Of a DNA stretch of 64,000 nucleotides, positions 40,807 through 49,476 are shown piece by piece. Location: positions 6,088,501 to 6,152,500 of the forward strand of contig NZ_LT607750.1 in assembly GCF_900090235.1 (NCBI RefSeq). The letters run 5' to 3'. The notes beneath the pieces were generated by a model. It saw nothing but the letters and a program-made list of their open reading frames with translations, did not search any database and was not told the origin of the DNA. Origin of the DNA: Micromonospora echinaurantiaca. Its GTDB lineage: Bacteria > Actinomycetota > Actinomycetes > Mycobacteriales > Micromonosporaceae. The translations under genes and the position numbers were made by a program. Position 1 is the first letter of the stretch. Each line of letters begins with the position of its first letter.

Positions 40807-41188
40807 GTGCTCCTCCTCAGGGGGGTGTGGCGGCGGTGGCCGGTCGGCGAAGGTGCGGGCCCCGCACCGGGCCCCGGGCTCTGCTACCGGCGGGTAACGA
40901 GCGTGCCGATGATGGTGCACCTACGGAGGCGTAGGTCACAAGGCCCTAGCTACCTGCCAGTAACACGGAGGCGACGATCCGCGGCGTCACGGTTACGCTG
41001 CGCAAGCGATGGCCGCCCGAGGATCTTCGATTACGGCAGCAAAGCCGGCATAAGTCCTCGACGTAACTACCCGTCGTGGCGGCTGATCGACCGATTACAA
41101 TAAGGTAACGGATGTAAAGTAGCCGCTGCGGATTCGCCTCGCAGCGGACCTGTCGCCGGTCGGGAACCCCGCGCGACACGCACGAAAA
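40807..41188. other. Long intergenic region with two 16-bp operator-like motifs
   Basis: 380 bp, lower GC, no gene seen. Two related sequences, GCTACCGGCGGGTAAC (40883-40898) and GCTACCTGCCAGTAAC (40949-40964), are 66 bp apart, with a third inverted repeat ACCTACG-GAGG-CGTAGGT (40919-40936) between them. All lie upstream of the DUF6230-DUF6114 operon and are probable binding sites for its regulator(s). No -10/-35 pair is clear. Confidence 0.55.
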
Positions 41189-41228
41189 GACTGCGGGGTG
41201 GACCGGGATCCCGGTCCACCCCGCAGTC
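41189..41228 (-). terminator. Rho-independent terminator after DUF3068 gene
   Basis: 40-bp perfect palindrome (20-bp arms), followed on the minus strand by TTTTCG. One of few terminators here with a real T-run. Confidence 0.9.
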
Positions 41229-41241
41229 GTGCCCGCAGGCG

Positions 41242-42378
41242 TCAGCGCTGCTCGACCTCGCCCTGCGCCGGACGCTGGGTCGGCACGGTGGGGTCGGTCT
41301 TCCAGTTGGTCGAGGCCGGCGGGATCTCGTCGGTGAGCGGCCCGCCCTCCCGGTCGTCCCGCACCGCCGGCTGGTCCACCCGGGTCGGCGCGGCGTCCAC
41401 CCGGTGCCGCGCATCGGCCGCCGGCGCGGCCCCGCCCCGGCTGGCCACCAGCACGCCACCGACCATCAGCAGCAGGCCGAGCACGGTCAGCCCGATGGGG
41501 GCGTACAGCCCGAGGAGGGTGAGCTGGCTGCGGTTCTTCTCGGCCCGGTCGACCGACGCCGTGACGGTGTCCTCGTTGTAGTTGAACTCGGCGTCCAGCA
41601 GGGTCACCGGGGTGCCGACGTCCGGCACCAGGGTCTTGCGCTGCACCTCGCGCACGTTCACGTACGAGCCGGTGACCGGGTCGACCCAGACCGTCCGGGT
41701 GTTGCTGTAGGTGATCTTGCCCTGGGTCGCGCCCGGGGCGAGCGCCCCCAGCAGCAGCCCCACCCGCTCGGCGCCGAGGTTCAGCTCCTGGTCGGTGATC
41801 ACCTGCTCGAACTTGTACGCCTCGAGCCCCTTGACGTCCTCGGTCCCCTTGAACTCGGCCGGCAGGGCCTTCCGCAGGTCGCGGTCGAAGACGTCGTAGT
41901 TCCGCTTCTCGGTGCCGAACGGGAACTTGTAGACCTGGCCGGCGAAGGTCACCCGCTCCCGGGTGCCGGTGTCGTCGAGGAACTGACCCTCCCAGTCGAC
42001 CGCCGCTCCGGAGACCCGGTCCAGCGCCAGCTCGGCGCCGTACGCGCTGACCAGCTCCTTGGTCTGGTCCCGGTCGACGGTCTGACCGACCGTCCAGACG
42101 ACCGTGTCTTCCTCGAGGTCGCCGGTGAGGCTCGCGGTCTGCACCCGGTTCGGCGTGACCAGGACCGTGGACCGGAGATCGTCCTGGTTGATCTTGATAT
42201 CGCCGTTGGTGATCTGGAGGAAGGTCGCACCCTTGGCCTCGGCGACCGACGTCGAGGCTTCCAGATCGTAGGGCAGCTTGGTCATCGCAGGTTTGACGAC
42301 GAACACCAATCCGGCGGCGAGCGCCAGGAGGAGTACGCCGCCACCGAACAGCACGGCACCTATGGCGCGGTGCTTCAT
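41242..42378 (-). CDS. DUF3068 domain membrane protein
   Basis: 378 aa. N-terminal membrane helix (AVLFGGGVLLLALAAGLVFV, about 8-27), extracytoplasmic domain to about 290, second helix (GLYAPIGLTVLGLLLMVGGV) and a C-terminal cytoplasmic tail rich in Asp/Pro. DUF3068 proteins are actinobacterial porin-associated-like envelope proteins (KLPYDLEASTSV early segment; AYKFEQVITDQELN). The ribosome site GGAGGA forms a hairpin with a preceding CTCCTCC. It lies 68 bp after the methyltransferase and may share the glycan-locus transcript. Confidence 0.87.
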   Translation of the reverse strand: MKHRAIGAVLFGGGVLLLALAAGLVFVVKPAMTKLPYDLEASTSVAEAKGATFLQITNGDIKINQDDLRSTVLVTPNRVQTASLTGDLEEDTVVWTVGQTVDRDQTKELVSAYGAELALDRVSGAAVDWEGQFLDDTGTRERVTFAGQVYKFPFGTEKRNYDVFDRDLRKALPAEFKGTEDVKGLEAYKFEQVITDQELNLGAERVGLLLGALAPGATQGKITYSNTRTVWVDPVTGSYVNVREVQRKTLVPDVGTPVTLLDAEFNYNEDTVTASVDRAEKNRSQLTLLGLYAPIGLTVLGLLLMVGGVLVASRGGAAPAADARHRVDAAPTRVDQPAVRDDREGGPLTDEIPPASTNWKTDPTVPTQRPAQGEVEQR

Positions 42379-42381
42379 GAT

Positions 42382-42395
42382 TCCTCCCTGGAGGA
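42382..42395 (-). promoter_or_regulatory. Shine-Dalgarno hairpin before DUF3068 gene
   Basis: On the mRNA, TCCTCC is followed after 2 nt by GGAGGA, the ribosome site 4 bp from the ATG. A stem of at least four pairs would hide the site, so translation may be conditional. Confidence 0.4.
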
Positions 42396-42446
42396 GCTAG
42401 TTTCGCCGCTGTCGATCAGTGATGTGGCCGCGAGGTTACTACTTGG

Positions 42447-43271
42447 TCACATAGCAACGCGACCCCCGGTCAGTTCTGTTTTTTCCGCCGCGCCGGCCGG
42501 TTCCGTACCGGTCCGCCGCAGAACGAGCAGGAAGTTCCACGCCACCACCTCCCGGATGCCGGGCAGCCGGATGACCCAGCGGCCCCACCACGGGTGGTAG
42601 CGGGGCAGGGCGTCCAGCACCTCGACCCCGGCGCAGCCGCGGGCCCAGCGCAGGGTGGCGCCGATCGACGTGGGGAAGAGCGTCTCGCGGTACCGGTTCT
42701 TCGGCGGCCGGCCCGTCCGGCGCTGGTAGCGGCGCCGGGCCCGGTCGCCGCCGAGGTAGTGCCAGGGCGCCGTCTCGTGCCCGCCCCACGGCGAGAGCCA
42801 GGGCGTGAACGACACGAAGAGCAGACCACCGGGGCGGGTGACCCGGACCATCTCGTCCAGCATCCGCTCGGGCGTCGGCACGTGTTCCAGCACGTTCGAC
42901 GAGAAGGCCACGTCCACACCGGCGGTGCGGACGGGCAGCGCGGTGCCGCTGCCCCGTAGCATGCCGGCGACCGACTCACCGGCGGCCGAGAAGTCACCGA
43001 CGTCCGGGTCCAGCCCGACGTAGTGGGCCCCGGCCGCGCGGAAGGCGGCCGCGAAGTAGCCCGGGCCGCCACCGACGTCGAGCACGGTACGACCGGCTAG
43101 CGCGGTGTAGCCGGCGACCTGGCGGACCGAGTCCTCGGCCAGCAGCCCGTAGAACCGGTCCGGGTCGGTCTGCTCGACCAGGAACGCCCGGAACAGGGCC
43201 ACCGAGCGCCCCAGCGTGGCGTACCGGCGCCGGGCCGCCCGGCCGGCCGCGCCCTCGTGTGCTGCGCTCAT
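42447..43271 (-). CDS. SAM-dependent methyltransferase, class I
   Basis: 274 aa. SAM-binding motif I VLDVGGGPGYFAAAF (about 62-76), acidic motif GLDPDVGD (about 88), and VAFSSNVLEHV (motif for methyltransferase type 11). ATG at 43271 overlaps the AftD-like stop (ATGA), so it is coupled to the glycosyltransferase. Substrate may be a glycan or lipid-linked sugar. C-terminus has a longer helical part (WHYLGGDRARRRYQRRTGRP), positively charged, perhaps membrane-surface. Confidence 0.88.
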   Translation of the reverse strand: MSAAHEGAAGRAARRRYATLGRSVALFRAFLVEQTDPDRFYGLLAEDSVRQVAGYTALAGRTVLDVGGGPGYFAAAFRAAGAHYVGLDPDVGDFSAAGESVAGMLRGSGTALPVRTAGVDVAFSSNVLEHVPTPERMLDEMVRVTRPGGLLFVSFTPWLSPWGGHETAPWHYLGGDRARRRYQRRTGRPPKNRYRETLFPTSIGATLRWARGCAGVEVLDALPRYHPWWGRWVIRLPGIREVVAWNFLLVLRRTGTEPAGAAEKTELTGGRVAM

Positions 43272-46200
43272 CGCGCCACCGTCCCGTCCTCGTCCTGGTC
43301 ACCCGGCGGGCCGCCCGCCGCAACGTCGTCCGGCCGCTCACCCGGCTCCGGTGCCGGCGCCGCCGGTGGCGTGCCCGGCACCGGCACCACCGCCGCGACC
43401 ACCGCGCCGATCGCGACGAGCATCGCCGCCTGCACCCAGGTGCCGTACGTCCACTCCTGACCGTGCCCCTGCAACCGCCCGGTCACCGCGACCGTCGTGG
43501 CGACGGTCAGCCCGCCCAGCACCACCACCGGCAGCGCCCGCGCCGCGAACTGTCGCAGCAGCATCGCGGCCAGCACGATCGCCACCGGCAGCACCCCGCC
43601 CAACGCGGCGAGCAGCACCACCAGCGTCACGCCGATCAGCCAGGCCGGCCCCTCCGCCGGCACCCCCGCGCCGGGCGTGGCGCGTCGCCGGACCGGCACG
43701 GCCACGAGCAGCAGCACCGCCAGCGCGGTGAGCGCACCGACGCCCAGCCCGGTCCGGTACGTGCGGTCCGGCGTGAAGGTCAGGCTCACCTCGACGCCCT
43801 CCCCGGCCGGCAGCAGCCATGCCTGTTGCCAGCCGTCCACCCGGGTGACGGTCAGCGGGCGGCCGTCCACAGTGGCCCGCCAGCCGGCGTTCGCGTTCTC
43901 CGGCACCACCAGCAACGCCTCGCCGCCCGCGGCGACCCGGACCCGGCGGTCGGTGGGATTCCAGTCGAGCACGGTCACCTCGCGGTGCCGGGGCGCGGCA
44001 GCGGCGGTGGCGGTGGCGGCCGGACGCAGCGTGGCGTCCTGCACGAGGAAGCCGGCCGACGGCGTGGTCGCCAGCCGGTGGCCGCCGGCCGGCAGGTCGA
44101 CGGCCGCACCGGTGGCGCCGCAGACGGTGACCGGCACCGGCCGGCCGGCGAGTACGTCCGCGAGGGTGGTGCGGACCTCGGTGTCGTAGCGGAATCCGGC
44201 CAGCTCGGCGCTCGGACCCTTGCCGCACGGCTCGACGACGGGGGTGTCACCGGCGAGCGGGCGGAGCAGCTCCGCCAGGGCCGGGATCTCCACCTCGGCG
44301 ATGCCCGCGGTGGCCGTCCAGCCGTTGCCCCGCCGGTCGGCGATCCGCCCGGCCGTCTCCCGCACCACGATTTCGATTCGGTCCGTCCGGACGGCGGGGA
44401 AGCGGACCGTGCCGTCCGCGCCCACCGGCAGTTCCAGGCTCCGGCCCGGGGTGCGCACCTCCACCCGGGTGGGTGGCGAGCCGACCGGCACCTCGGCGGT
44501 GGTCAGCCGCAGCTCGCCGATCCTCCGCTGCCCCGACCAGCGCAGCCGCAGGGTGGGGCTCAGGTCGCCGATGTCGGCCAGCCACGCGGTGCCCGGGTCG
44601 CCGTCCACCGCGGCGTACCCGGCCACCGCCGGATCGCCGGTCAGGTACGACGATGTGTCCGCGGTCACCGGCACGTCGGCCAGGGTCAACTGCCCGCCGG
44701 GACGCGGCACGGCGGTGAGCGCGAGCCGGTAGCTGCCGGCCGCCGGGCTGCGGAAGAGCCGGTCGATGCCGAGCGGCTCCTCCCCGGCGCGGGCCAGGAA
44801 CCGGTCGCACCGGACCACCGAGCCGGCCGGCCGGGTGCCGGTTCCGCCGCCGGTGCCCGCGTCCGAGCCGGCGGCGGCGTCTGAGCCGGCGGCGGCGGAG
44901 ACCGGGTAGCAGGCGGGCCGGTCACCCGAGCCGCGGCTGAACGACCAGGACACCGGTCCGACGAACCCGTCCGGCAGGTCGGTCGGCGCGCGCAGCGCCC
45001 GGCGCGCGGTGGTGCCGGGGATGGTCAGTTCCCGGATGCCGACCCCGCCGTCGAGCCGCTGCCCCGCCACGGCCAGCACCGTCACCCGGATCCGGCTGGT
45101 CGACCCGGGCAGCGTGTAGTACGGGTGGGCGCCGAGCGTCTGGGCCACCTCGTGCTCCACCGAGCCCCGGTCGGTGGTGATCCGGAACCGGGTCACCGGC
45201 CAGCCCACCCCGAGGTCGTCGACGAACGCCAGCGACACCCGGTCGACCTCGCGCGGGGTGTCCAGGTCCACCTGGAGCCACTGCCCGACCGGCCCGGCCA
45301 GCGGCGCCGAGTGCCAGGCGGTGGCGTACTCCCCGTCCACCGCGGCGAACGGCAGGTGCGACGGGTCCGCGGGCCCGAGGTTGTCCACGAAGCTGGTCGC
45401 GCTGGACGCGGTGACCTCGCGTACGCCCTGGTAGGTGGCGACGGTCTGGTGCCGCCGGCCGGAGAACGGCAGCAGGTCGAGGGCGACCCGGCCCTGCCGG
45501 CCGGCCTCGGACGCGGTCAGCGTCTGGCTGAGGTTGTCCCGCACCCGGCCGATGTCGCGTTCCCGGCGGCGCAGCCCGTCGGTGACGATCCACTCCCCGC
45601 CCACCACCGAGTCGCCGTCGTCCCCGCCGTCCGGCCGGTCCCCGGCCAGCACCACCGGCCGGTCCCGCTCGACCAACCCCTGCTCCAACAGGGGCAGCAG
45701 CGATTCCGGCCCGCCGCTGACCGTCGGCACGTCGTCGGTGAGCACCGCCGAGGCGGCCGGCACCGGGCGTTGCACCTCGTACACCTCGACCGCCGGCAGC
45801 GCTGCGGCGCCGTCGTCGACCGGGCTGCCCGGCGTCGCCCCGAACCGGGTGGTGCTGCCGAAGGTGGCCACCCGCGCGATGCCCGGCGAGTCGGCCAGCG
45901 CCCGGCGGAGCAGCGCCACCGGCGGGGCGTCCACCTGGGTGCGGTCCACGTCGTTGCGGAGCAGCACGTGCCGGAACCCGGAGCGGGCCAGGAAGTCGGC
46001 CAGCCCGGCGGATCCCCGGCCGCCGGCCAGCACGCTCTCGACGGTGTCCATCATCCGGGTGTTGCCGGCCGAGCCGAGCGGGATCTGGTGCCGGACCGCC
46101 CACGGCGCCCCGGCGAGGGCCTGGAGCGGCTCGTCGACCGTGCGTCCCCACTCGTACTGGCCGAAGCCGGAACCGGGCACCATCAGCGTGCGGGCCAGCG

Positions 46201-47548
46201 CGTCCCGGTCGGCGAGCCAGGTCGCCGCCGACCGCCAGTGCGGTGGCAGGTCCGACCAGCCCGGCCCCGGCCGCAGCTGGCCCAGCCAGGCGGGCGCGGC
46301 CGCGCCCAGGACCAGCAGCAGCACCGGTACGAACACCAGCGGGCACAGCCGGAGGCCGGGGCGGCGGCGGGCGGCGGCGCCGTGCAGCCGGGTGACCACC
46401 GCGTCGACGCCGTGCGCGAAGCCGAGCATCAGCGGCAATCGGAGCACCGGGTCCAGCTTGTGCACGTTGCGGAACGGCGCCAGCGGGCCGTCCAGCAGTT
46501 CCCGGACCGGCCCGGAGAGCGGGCTGTCCAGGCTGCCGACGTAACCCATGGTGAGCAGGGTCAGCCCGGCCAGGAAGCCGAGCACCAGGAAGCGCCGCTC
46601 GGGCAGCAGGTTGCCGGCGAGTCCGGCCAGGCCGACGAGCGCCACCACCGCGGTGAGCGTCATCAGCACCGGGTTGTCGATCAGCAGCCAGCCGGCCGGC
46701 CACCACGGATCGCCCTGGACGATGTACGCCACCCACTGGTTGGTGCCCCGGACGGCCTGGAAGAGCGAGGCCACCGCCGTGGTCGTGGTGGACGACTCGA
46801 TGTAGTCCAGGAACGGCAGGCTGTACTCGCCGAGCAGCAGCAGCGGCACGATCCACCAGAGGCAGACCCCGACGACGCAGAGGCACCACCAACCGACCAG
46901 CCGCAGGTGCTCGCGGTTCCACCGGCGGGTCAGCAGCCAGACGCCGGGCAGCAGCAGGGCCAGCAGCACCACCGCCGCGTTGATCCCGCCCATGCCGAGC
47001 ACGGCCAGCGCCGAGAGCGCGGCGGCCCGGCGCGGGGAGCCGATCCGGCGCACCAGCACCAGCGGCAGCAGCACCCAGGGCAGCATCGCCGCGGCGAGGG
47101 TCTCCGAGGAGAGCGCGCCGATCTCGGTGAGCATCCGCGGCGCCAGCGCGTAGCCGAGCGCGGCCGCGTACCGGGTCGGTTCGGTGCCGATCCGCAGCGC
47201 CCGGGCCACCTGGAGCAGCCCGTAGAACGCCGCGACCAGCACCAGCGCGGTCCACAGCCGCTGGGTGATCCACGGCGGTACGTGCAGCAGCTGGCCCGCG
47301 GCGAAGAACGGGCCCATCGGGAAGAGGTACCCGTACGCCTGGTTCTGCAGCTCGCCGGAGGTCGCCTCCGGGTTCCACAGGTGCAGCGCCCGGGCCATGA
47401 AGTGCAGCGGGTTGGCGGCCAGGTCCAGCTTCGTGTCGAAGGTGACCTGGCCGGGCCGCTGGACGAAGGCGATCGCGGTGAGCAGCACCAGGGACAGCAC
47501 GGTGCCGGGCGCCGAACGCACCGGCCGGGGAAGCCGCGGCCGGATCAT
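43268..47548 (-). CDS. AftD-like arabinofuranosyltransferase (DUF3367 GT-C)
   Basis: 1426 aa. ATG at 47548 overlapping the VWA gene stop (ATGA). N-terminal GT-C part with about ten membrane helices to residue 430; the first extracytoplasmic loop has FDTKLDLAANP with the Asp typical of GT-C enzymes. A large extracytoplasmic region follows: F5/8-type beta-sandwiches (YATAWHSAPLAGPVGQWLQV, GTAWLADIGDLSP) and C-terminal helices (about 1280-1400). This is the layout of mycobacterial AftD, which adds alpha-1,3-arabinofuranose to arabinan from decaprenyl-phosphoryl-arabinose. Mycobacterial AftD is about 1400 aa. Arabinose in the wall is known for Micromonospora, but the acceptor here is unknown. Confidence 0.85.
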   Translation of the reverse strand: MIRPRLPRPVRSAPGTVLSLVLLTAIAFVQRPGQVTFDTKLDLAANPLHFMARALHLWNPEATSGELQNQAYGYLFPMGPFFAAGQLLHVPPWITQRLWTALVLVAAFYGLLQVARALRIGTEPTRYAAALGYALAPRMLTEIGALSSETLAAAMLPWVLLPLVLVRRIGSPRRAAALSALAVLGMGGINAAVVLLALLLPGVWLLTRRWNREHLRLVGWWCLCVVGVCLWWIVPLLLLGEYSLPFLDYIESSTTTTAVASLFQAVRGTNQWVAYIVQGDPWWPAGWLLIDNPVLMTLTAVVALVGLAGLAGNLLPERRFLVLGFLAGLTLLTMGYVGSLDSPLSGPVRELLDGPLAPFRNVHKLDPVLRLPLMLGFAHGVDAVVTRLHGAAARRRPGLRLCPLVFVPVLLLVLGAAAPAWLGQLRPGPGWSDLPPHWRSAATWLADRDALARTLMVPGSGFGQYEWGRTVDEPLQALAGAPWAVRHQIPLGSAGNTRMMDTVESVLAGGRGSAGLADFLARSGFRHVLLRNDVDRTQVDAPPVALLRRALADSPGIARVATFGSTTRFGATPGSPVDDGAAALPAVEVYEVQRPVPAASAVLTDDVPTVSGGPESLLPLLEQGLVERDRPVVLAGDRPDGGDDGDSVVGGEWIVTDGLRRRERDIGRVRDNLSQTLTASEAGRQGRVALDLLPFSGRRHQTVATYQGVREVTASSATSFVDNLGPADPSHLPFAAVDGEYATAWHSAPLAGPVGQWLQVDLDTPREVDRVSLAFVDDLGVGWPVTRFRITTDRGSVEHEVAQTLGAHPYYTLPGSTSRIRVTVLAVAGQRLDGGVGIRELTIPGTTARRALRAPTDLPDGFVGPVSWSFSRGSGDRPACYPVSAAAGSDAAAGSDAGTGGGTGTRPAGSVVRCDRFLARAGEEPLGIDRLFRSPAAGSYRLALTAVPRPGGQLTLADVPVTADTSSYLTGDPAVAGYAAVDGDPGTAWLADIGDLSPTLRLRWSGQRRIGELRLTTAEVPVGSPPTRVEVRTPGRSLELPVGADGTVRFPAVRTDRIEIVVRETAGRIADRRGNGWTATAGIAEVEIPALAELLRPLAGDTPVVEPCGKGPSAELAGFRYDTEVRTTLADVLAGRPVPVTVCGATGAAVDLPAGGHRLATTPSAGFLVQDATLRPAATATAAAAPRHREVTVLDWNPTDRRVRVAAGGEALLVVPENANAGWRATVDGRPLTVTRVDGWQQAWLLPAGEGVEVSLTFTPDRTYRTGLGVGALTALAVLLLVAVPVRRRATPGAGVPAEGPAWLIGVTLVVLLAALGGVLPVAIVLAAMLLRQFAARALPVVVLGGLTVATTVAVTGRLQGHGQEWTYGTWVQAAMLVAIGAVVAAVVPVPGTPPAAPAPEPGERPDDVAAGGPPGDQDEDGTVAR

Positions 47549-49218
47549 CGACGGCACTCCGGGGGCAGGCAGCTGAGGTCGGCGAGCGCGGAGAAGAAGA
47601 TCTGCCGGATGCCGCTGGGCTGCTCGGCGCGGAACACCCGCCCGCCGGTGGCGTCCGCGATGGCGGTCAGCTCGTCCGGGTCGACATCCTTGCCGAGGCC
47701 GATGAAGACGATCGGCAGCGGGCGGCGCGGATCCTGCAGCCGGGCCAGCTCGGCGAGGAACTTCGCCCGGCCGATGCTCTCCTCGTCCTCGTTCTGTCCG
47801 TCGGTCATGACCAGCACCAGGTTGATCCGGCCGGGCGTCCAGTGCCGCCGCGCCTCCCGGTACGCGGCCAGGGTGGTGTCGTACAGCCCGGTCCCGCCCT
47901 GCGGCTTCACCCGGACCGCGGCCAGCTGCTCGGCCAGCCGCTCCCGCTGCGCCCGGCGCAGTGGCGCCACCGGCAGGATCTCCCGGTAGTCCCGGTCGCC
48001 GTCCACCTTCGTGGAGAAGACCCAGATCCCGAGTTCGCTGCTGTCCAGCAGCAGGCCGGAGCCCTCGCGGGCGGTCTTGACGGTGGCGTCGAGCCGGGTC
48101 TCGCCGGTGCCCGGCACCGGCGCGGCCATCGAGCCGGAGATGTCCAGCACGGTGAGGATCCGGGCGCTGCGCTGCACCCCGCTCCATCCGGTGAGCAGCT
48201 CGGTGACCGTCTCCTCGGCGGGCAACGGGACCGGCCGCCGCTCCTGCACCCGCAACCGGCCGTCGTCCGGCATGGCCGGCGGGAATCCGGCCGCGGTCCG
48301 GAAACCGAACCCGGTGAGCGTGTCGCGGGACTCGACCGTGAGCAGGTTGGCGAGGAAGTCCACGGCGGCCTCCCGCACGTGGCCGCGGGCGGCGGGCAGC
48401 ACCGCGTACGGCAGGTCGAGCGACGGCACGCCCACCTCGGGGTACGCGGCGACCAGCTTGTCCGCGCCGGCCAGCGCGTTGTGTTCCAGCACCGCCTGCT
48501 CGGTGGCCGCTACCGCGTCCGTCCGGCCCGGCAGGCCCGACCCGGGCACCAGCCCGCCCCCGCCGTCGCCGGCCTCGAAGGTGCGACCGGCCAACCGCCG
48601 CAGCGTCGCCGCCACCGCCGCCGCCGGCTCCGGCTCGTCGGCGGCCAGCGCGCGGACCCCCAGCAGCGCCGCCACGCCGGCCGGGTCGGCCGCCGGGTCG
48701 GGCACCGCCACCGAGTTCTTCCGGACCTTCGGGCCGACCAGGGACGCCCAGGTGAGCGGCTTCGCCGGCCAGCCCAACCGGCGGGCGGTCGGCTCGGTGA
48801 CCGCCAGCACCACCGGCGTGCTGGCCACCGAGGTGCCGGTCGCCGGCACCTCGAAGCCGCCGCCGGCCCGCGCCCGACGCAGCCAGAACGTGGACTCCGG
48901 CAGCCACGCGTCGGCGACGTCCACGGCGTTGGCGAGTTCCCCGGCCACCGCGGCGGACTCCCGCGCCTCGACGACGATGGAGACGCAGGGCTGCCGGCCG
49001 ACGCTGGCCCGGACGATCCGGTCCAGGGCGGGCGCGATCACCGGCGCGGCGGCCACCCGCAGCCGGACCCGCTCGGCGCACTCCGGCACGCCCCGGTCCG
49101 CCCGCACGTACGCCACGGCGGCCCAGCCCGCCAGCAGCAGCACCAGCGCCGCGCTCAGCAGCACCACCGGCGGTCGGCTGGAGAGGTAGCGCACCGGCGC
49201 GGAACCGTCGCGCAGCAC
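47545..49218 (-). CDS. Exported VWA protein fused to a solute-binding-like domain
   Basis: 557 aa. GTG start; N-terminal signal anchor (VVLLSAALVLLLAGWAAVAY, about 17-36). Residues about 45-310 resemble an ABC-type periplasmic-binding domain (RLRVAAAPVIAPALDRIVRA, DAWLPESTFWLRRA, VASTPVVLAVTEP). From about 345 a von Willebrand A domain: MIDAS DISGS (ILTVLDISGSMAAP), a Thr later (GGTGLYDTTLAA) and Asp (VMTDGQNEDEE). C-terminal cysteines CLPPEC. A surface protein that may organise wall or glycan enzymes; coupled to the AftD-like gene. Confidence 0.85.
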   Translation of the reverse strand: MLRDGSAPVRYLSSRPPVVLLSAALVLLLAGWAAVAYVRADRGVPECAERVRLRVAAAPVIAPALDRIVRASVGRQPCVSIVVEARESAAVAGELANAVDVADAWLPESTFWLRRARAGGGFEVPATGTSVASTPVVLAVTEPTARRLGWPAKPLTWASLVGPKVRKNSVAVPDPAADPAGVAALLGVRALAADEPEPAAAVAATLRRLAGRTFEAGDGGGGLVPGSGLPGRTDAVAATEQAVLEHNALAGADKLVAAYPEVGVPSLDLPYAVLPAARGHVREAAVDFLANLLTVESRDTLTGFGFRTAAGFPPAMPDDGRLRVQERRPVPLPAEETVTELLTGWSGVQRSARILTVLDISGSMAAPVPGTGETRLDATVKTAREGSGLLLDSSELGIWVFSTKVDGDRDYREILPVAPLRRAQRERLAEQLAAVRVKPQGGTGLYDTTLAAYREARRHWTPGRINLVLVMTDGQNEDEESIGRAKFLAELARLQDPRRPLPIVFIGLGKDVDPDELTAIADATGGRVFRAEQPSGIRQIFFSALADLSCLPPECRR

Positions 49219-49408
49219 CGCCGGTCACCTCCTCGTCACCCACCGGAGTATCCGGTAGCGGTCGAATTGTCGTCGCGCTGGCGGGGGGCGCGATCGGGGC
49301 GCCCACCCGCCACACGCAGTGGCGCTGCACACCCTGCCAAGGTTTTCGGCCGCCGGCAAACCCCCGAACGACGGGCGGTCATTGGATCTTCGCCGCCGTG
49401 GCCACCCA

Positions 49409-49438
49409 TTGCGCGACCGGGCCGGGCCGCCCTAGGGT
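49409..49438 (+). promoter_or_regulatory. Promoter of the glycosyltransferase gene
   Basis: -35 TTGCGC (49409-49414), 18-bp spacer, -10 TAGGGT (49433-49438); a leader of about 30 nt carries GGTAGGAG before the GTG at 49477. Confidence 0.6.
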
Positions 49439-49476
49439 GGCGCGATCGTGCTCACTTACTCACCGGTAGGAGCAGC

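Noticed and set aside
40946..41179. 77-aa minus-strand frame in the long intergenic region
   Set aside because: No ribosome site and codon use unlike the neighbours; the region reads as regulatory.
43268..49330. Single 2020-aa frame on the minus strand
   Set aside because: The upstream part is the shadow of the VWA gene in another frame (low-complexity Arg/Gly sequence). The AftD-like protein starts at 47548 with an ATGA overlap.
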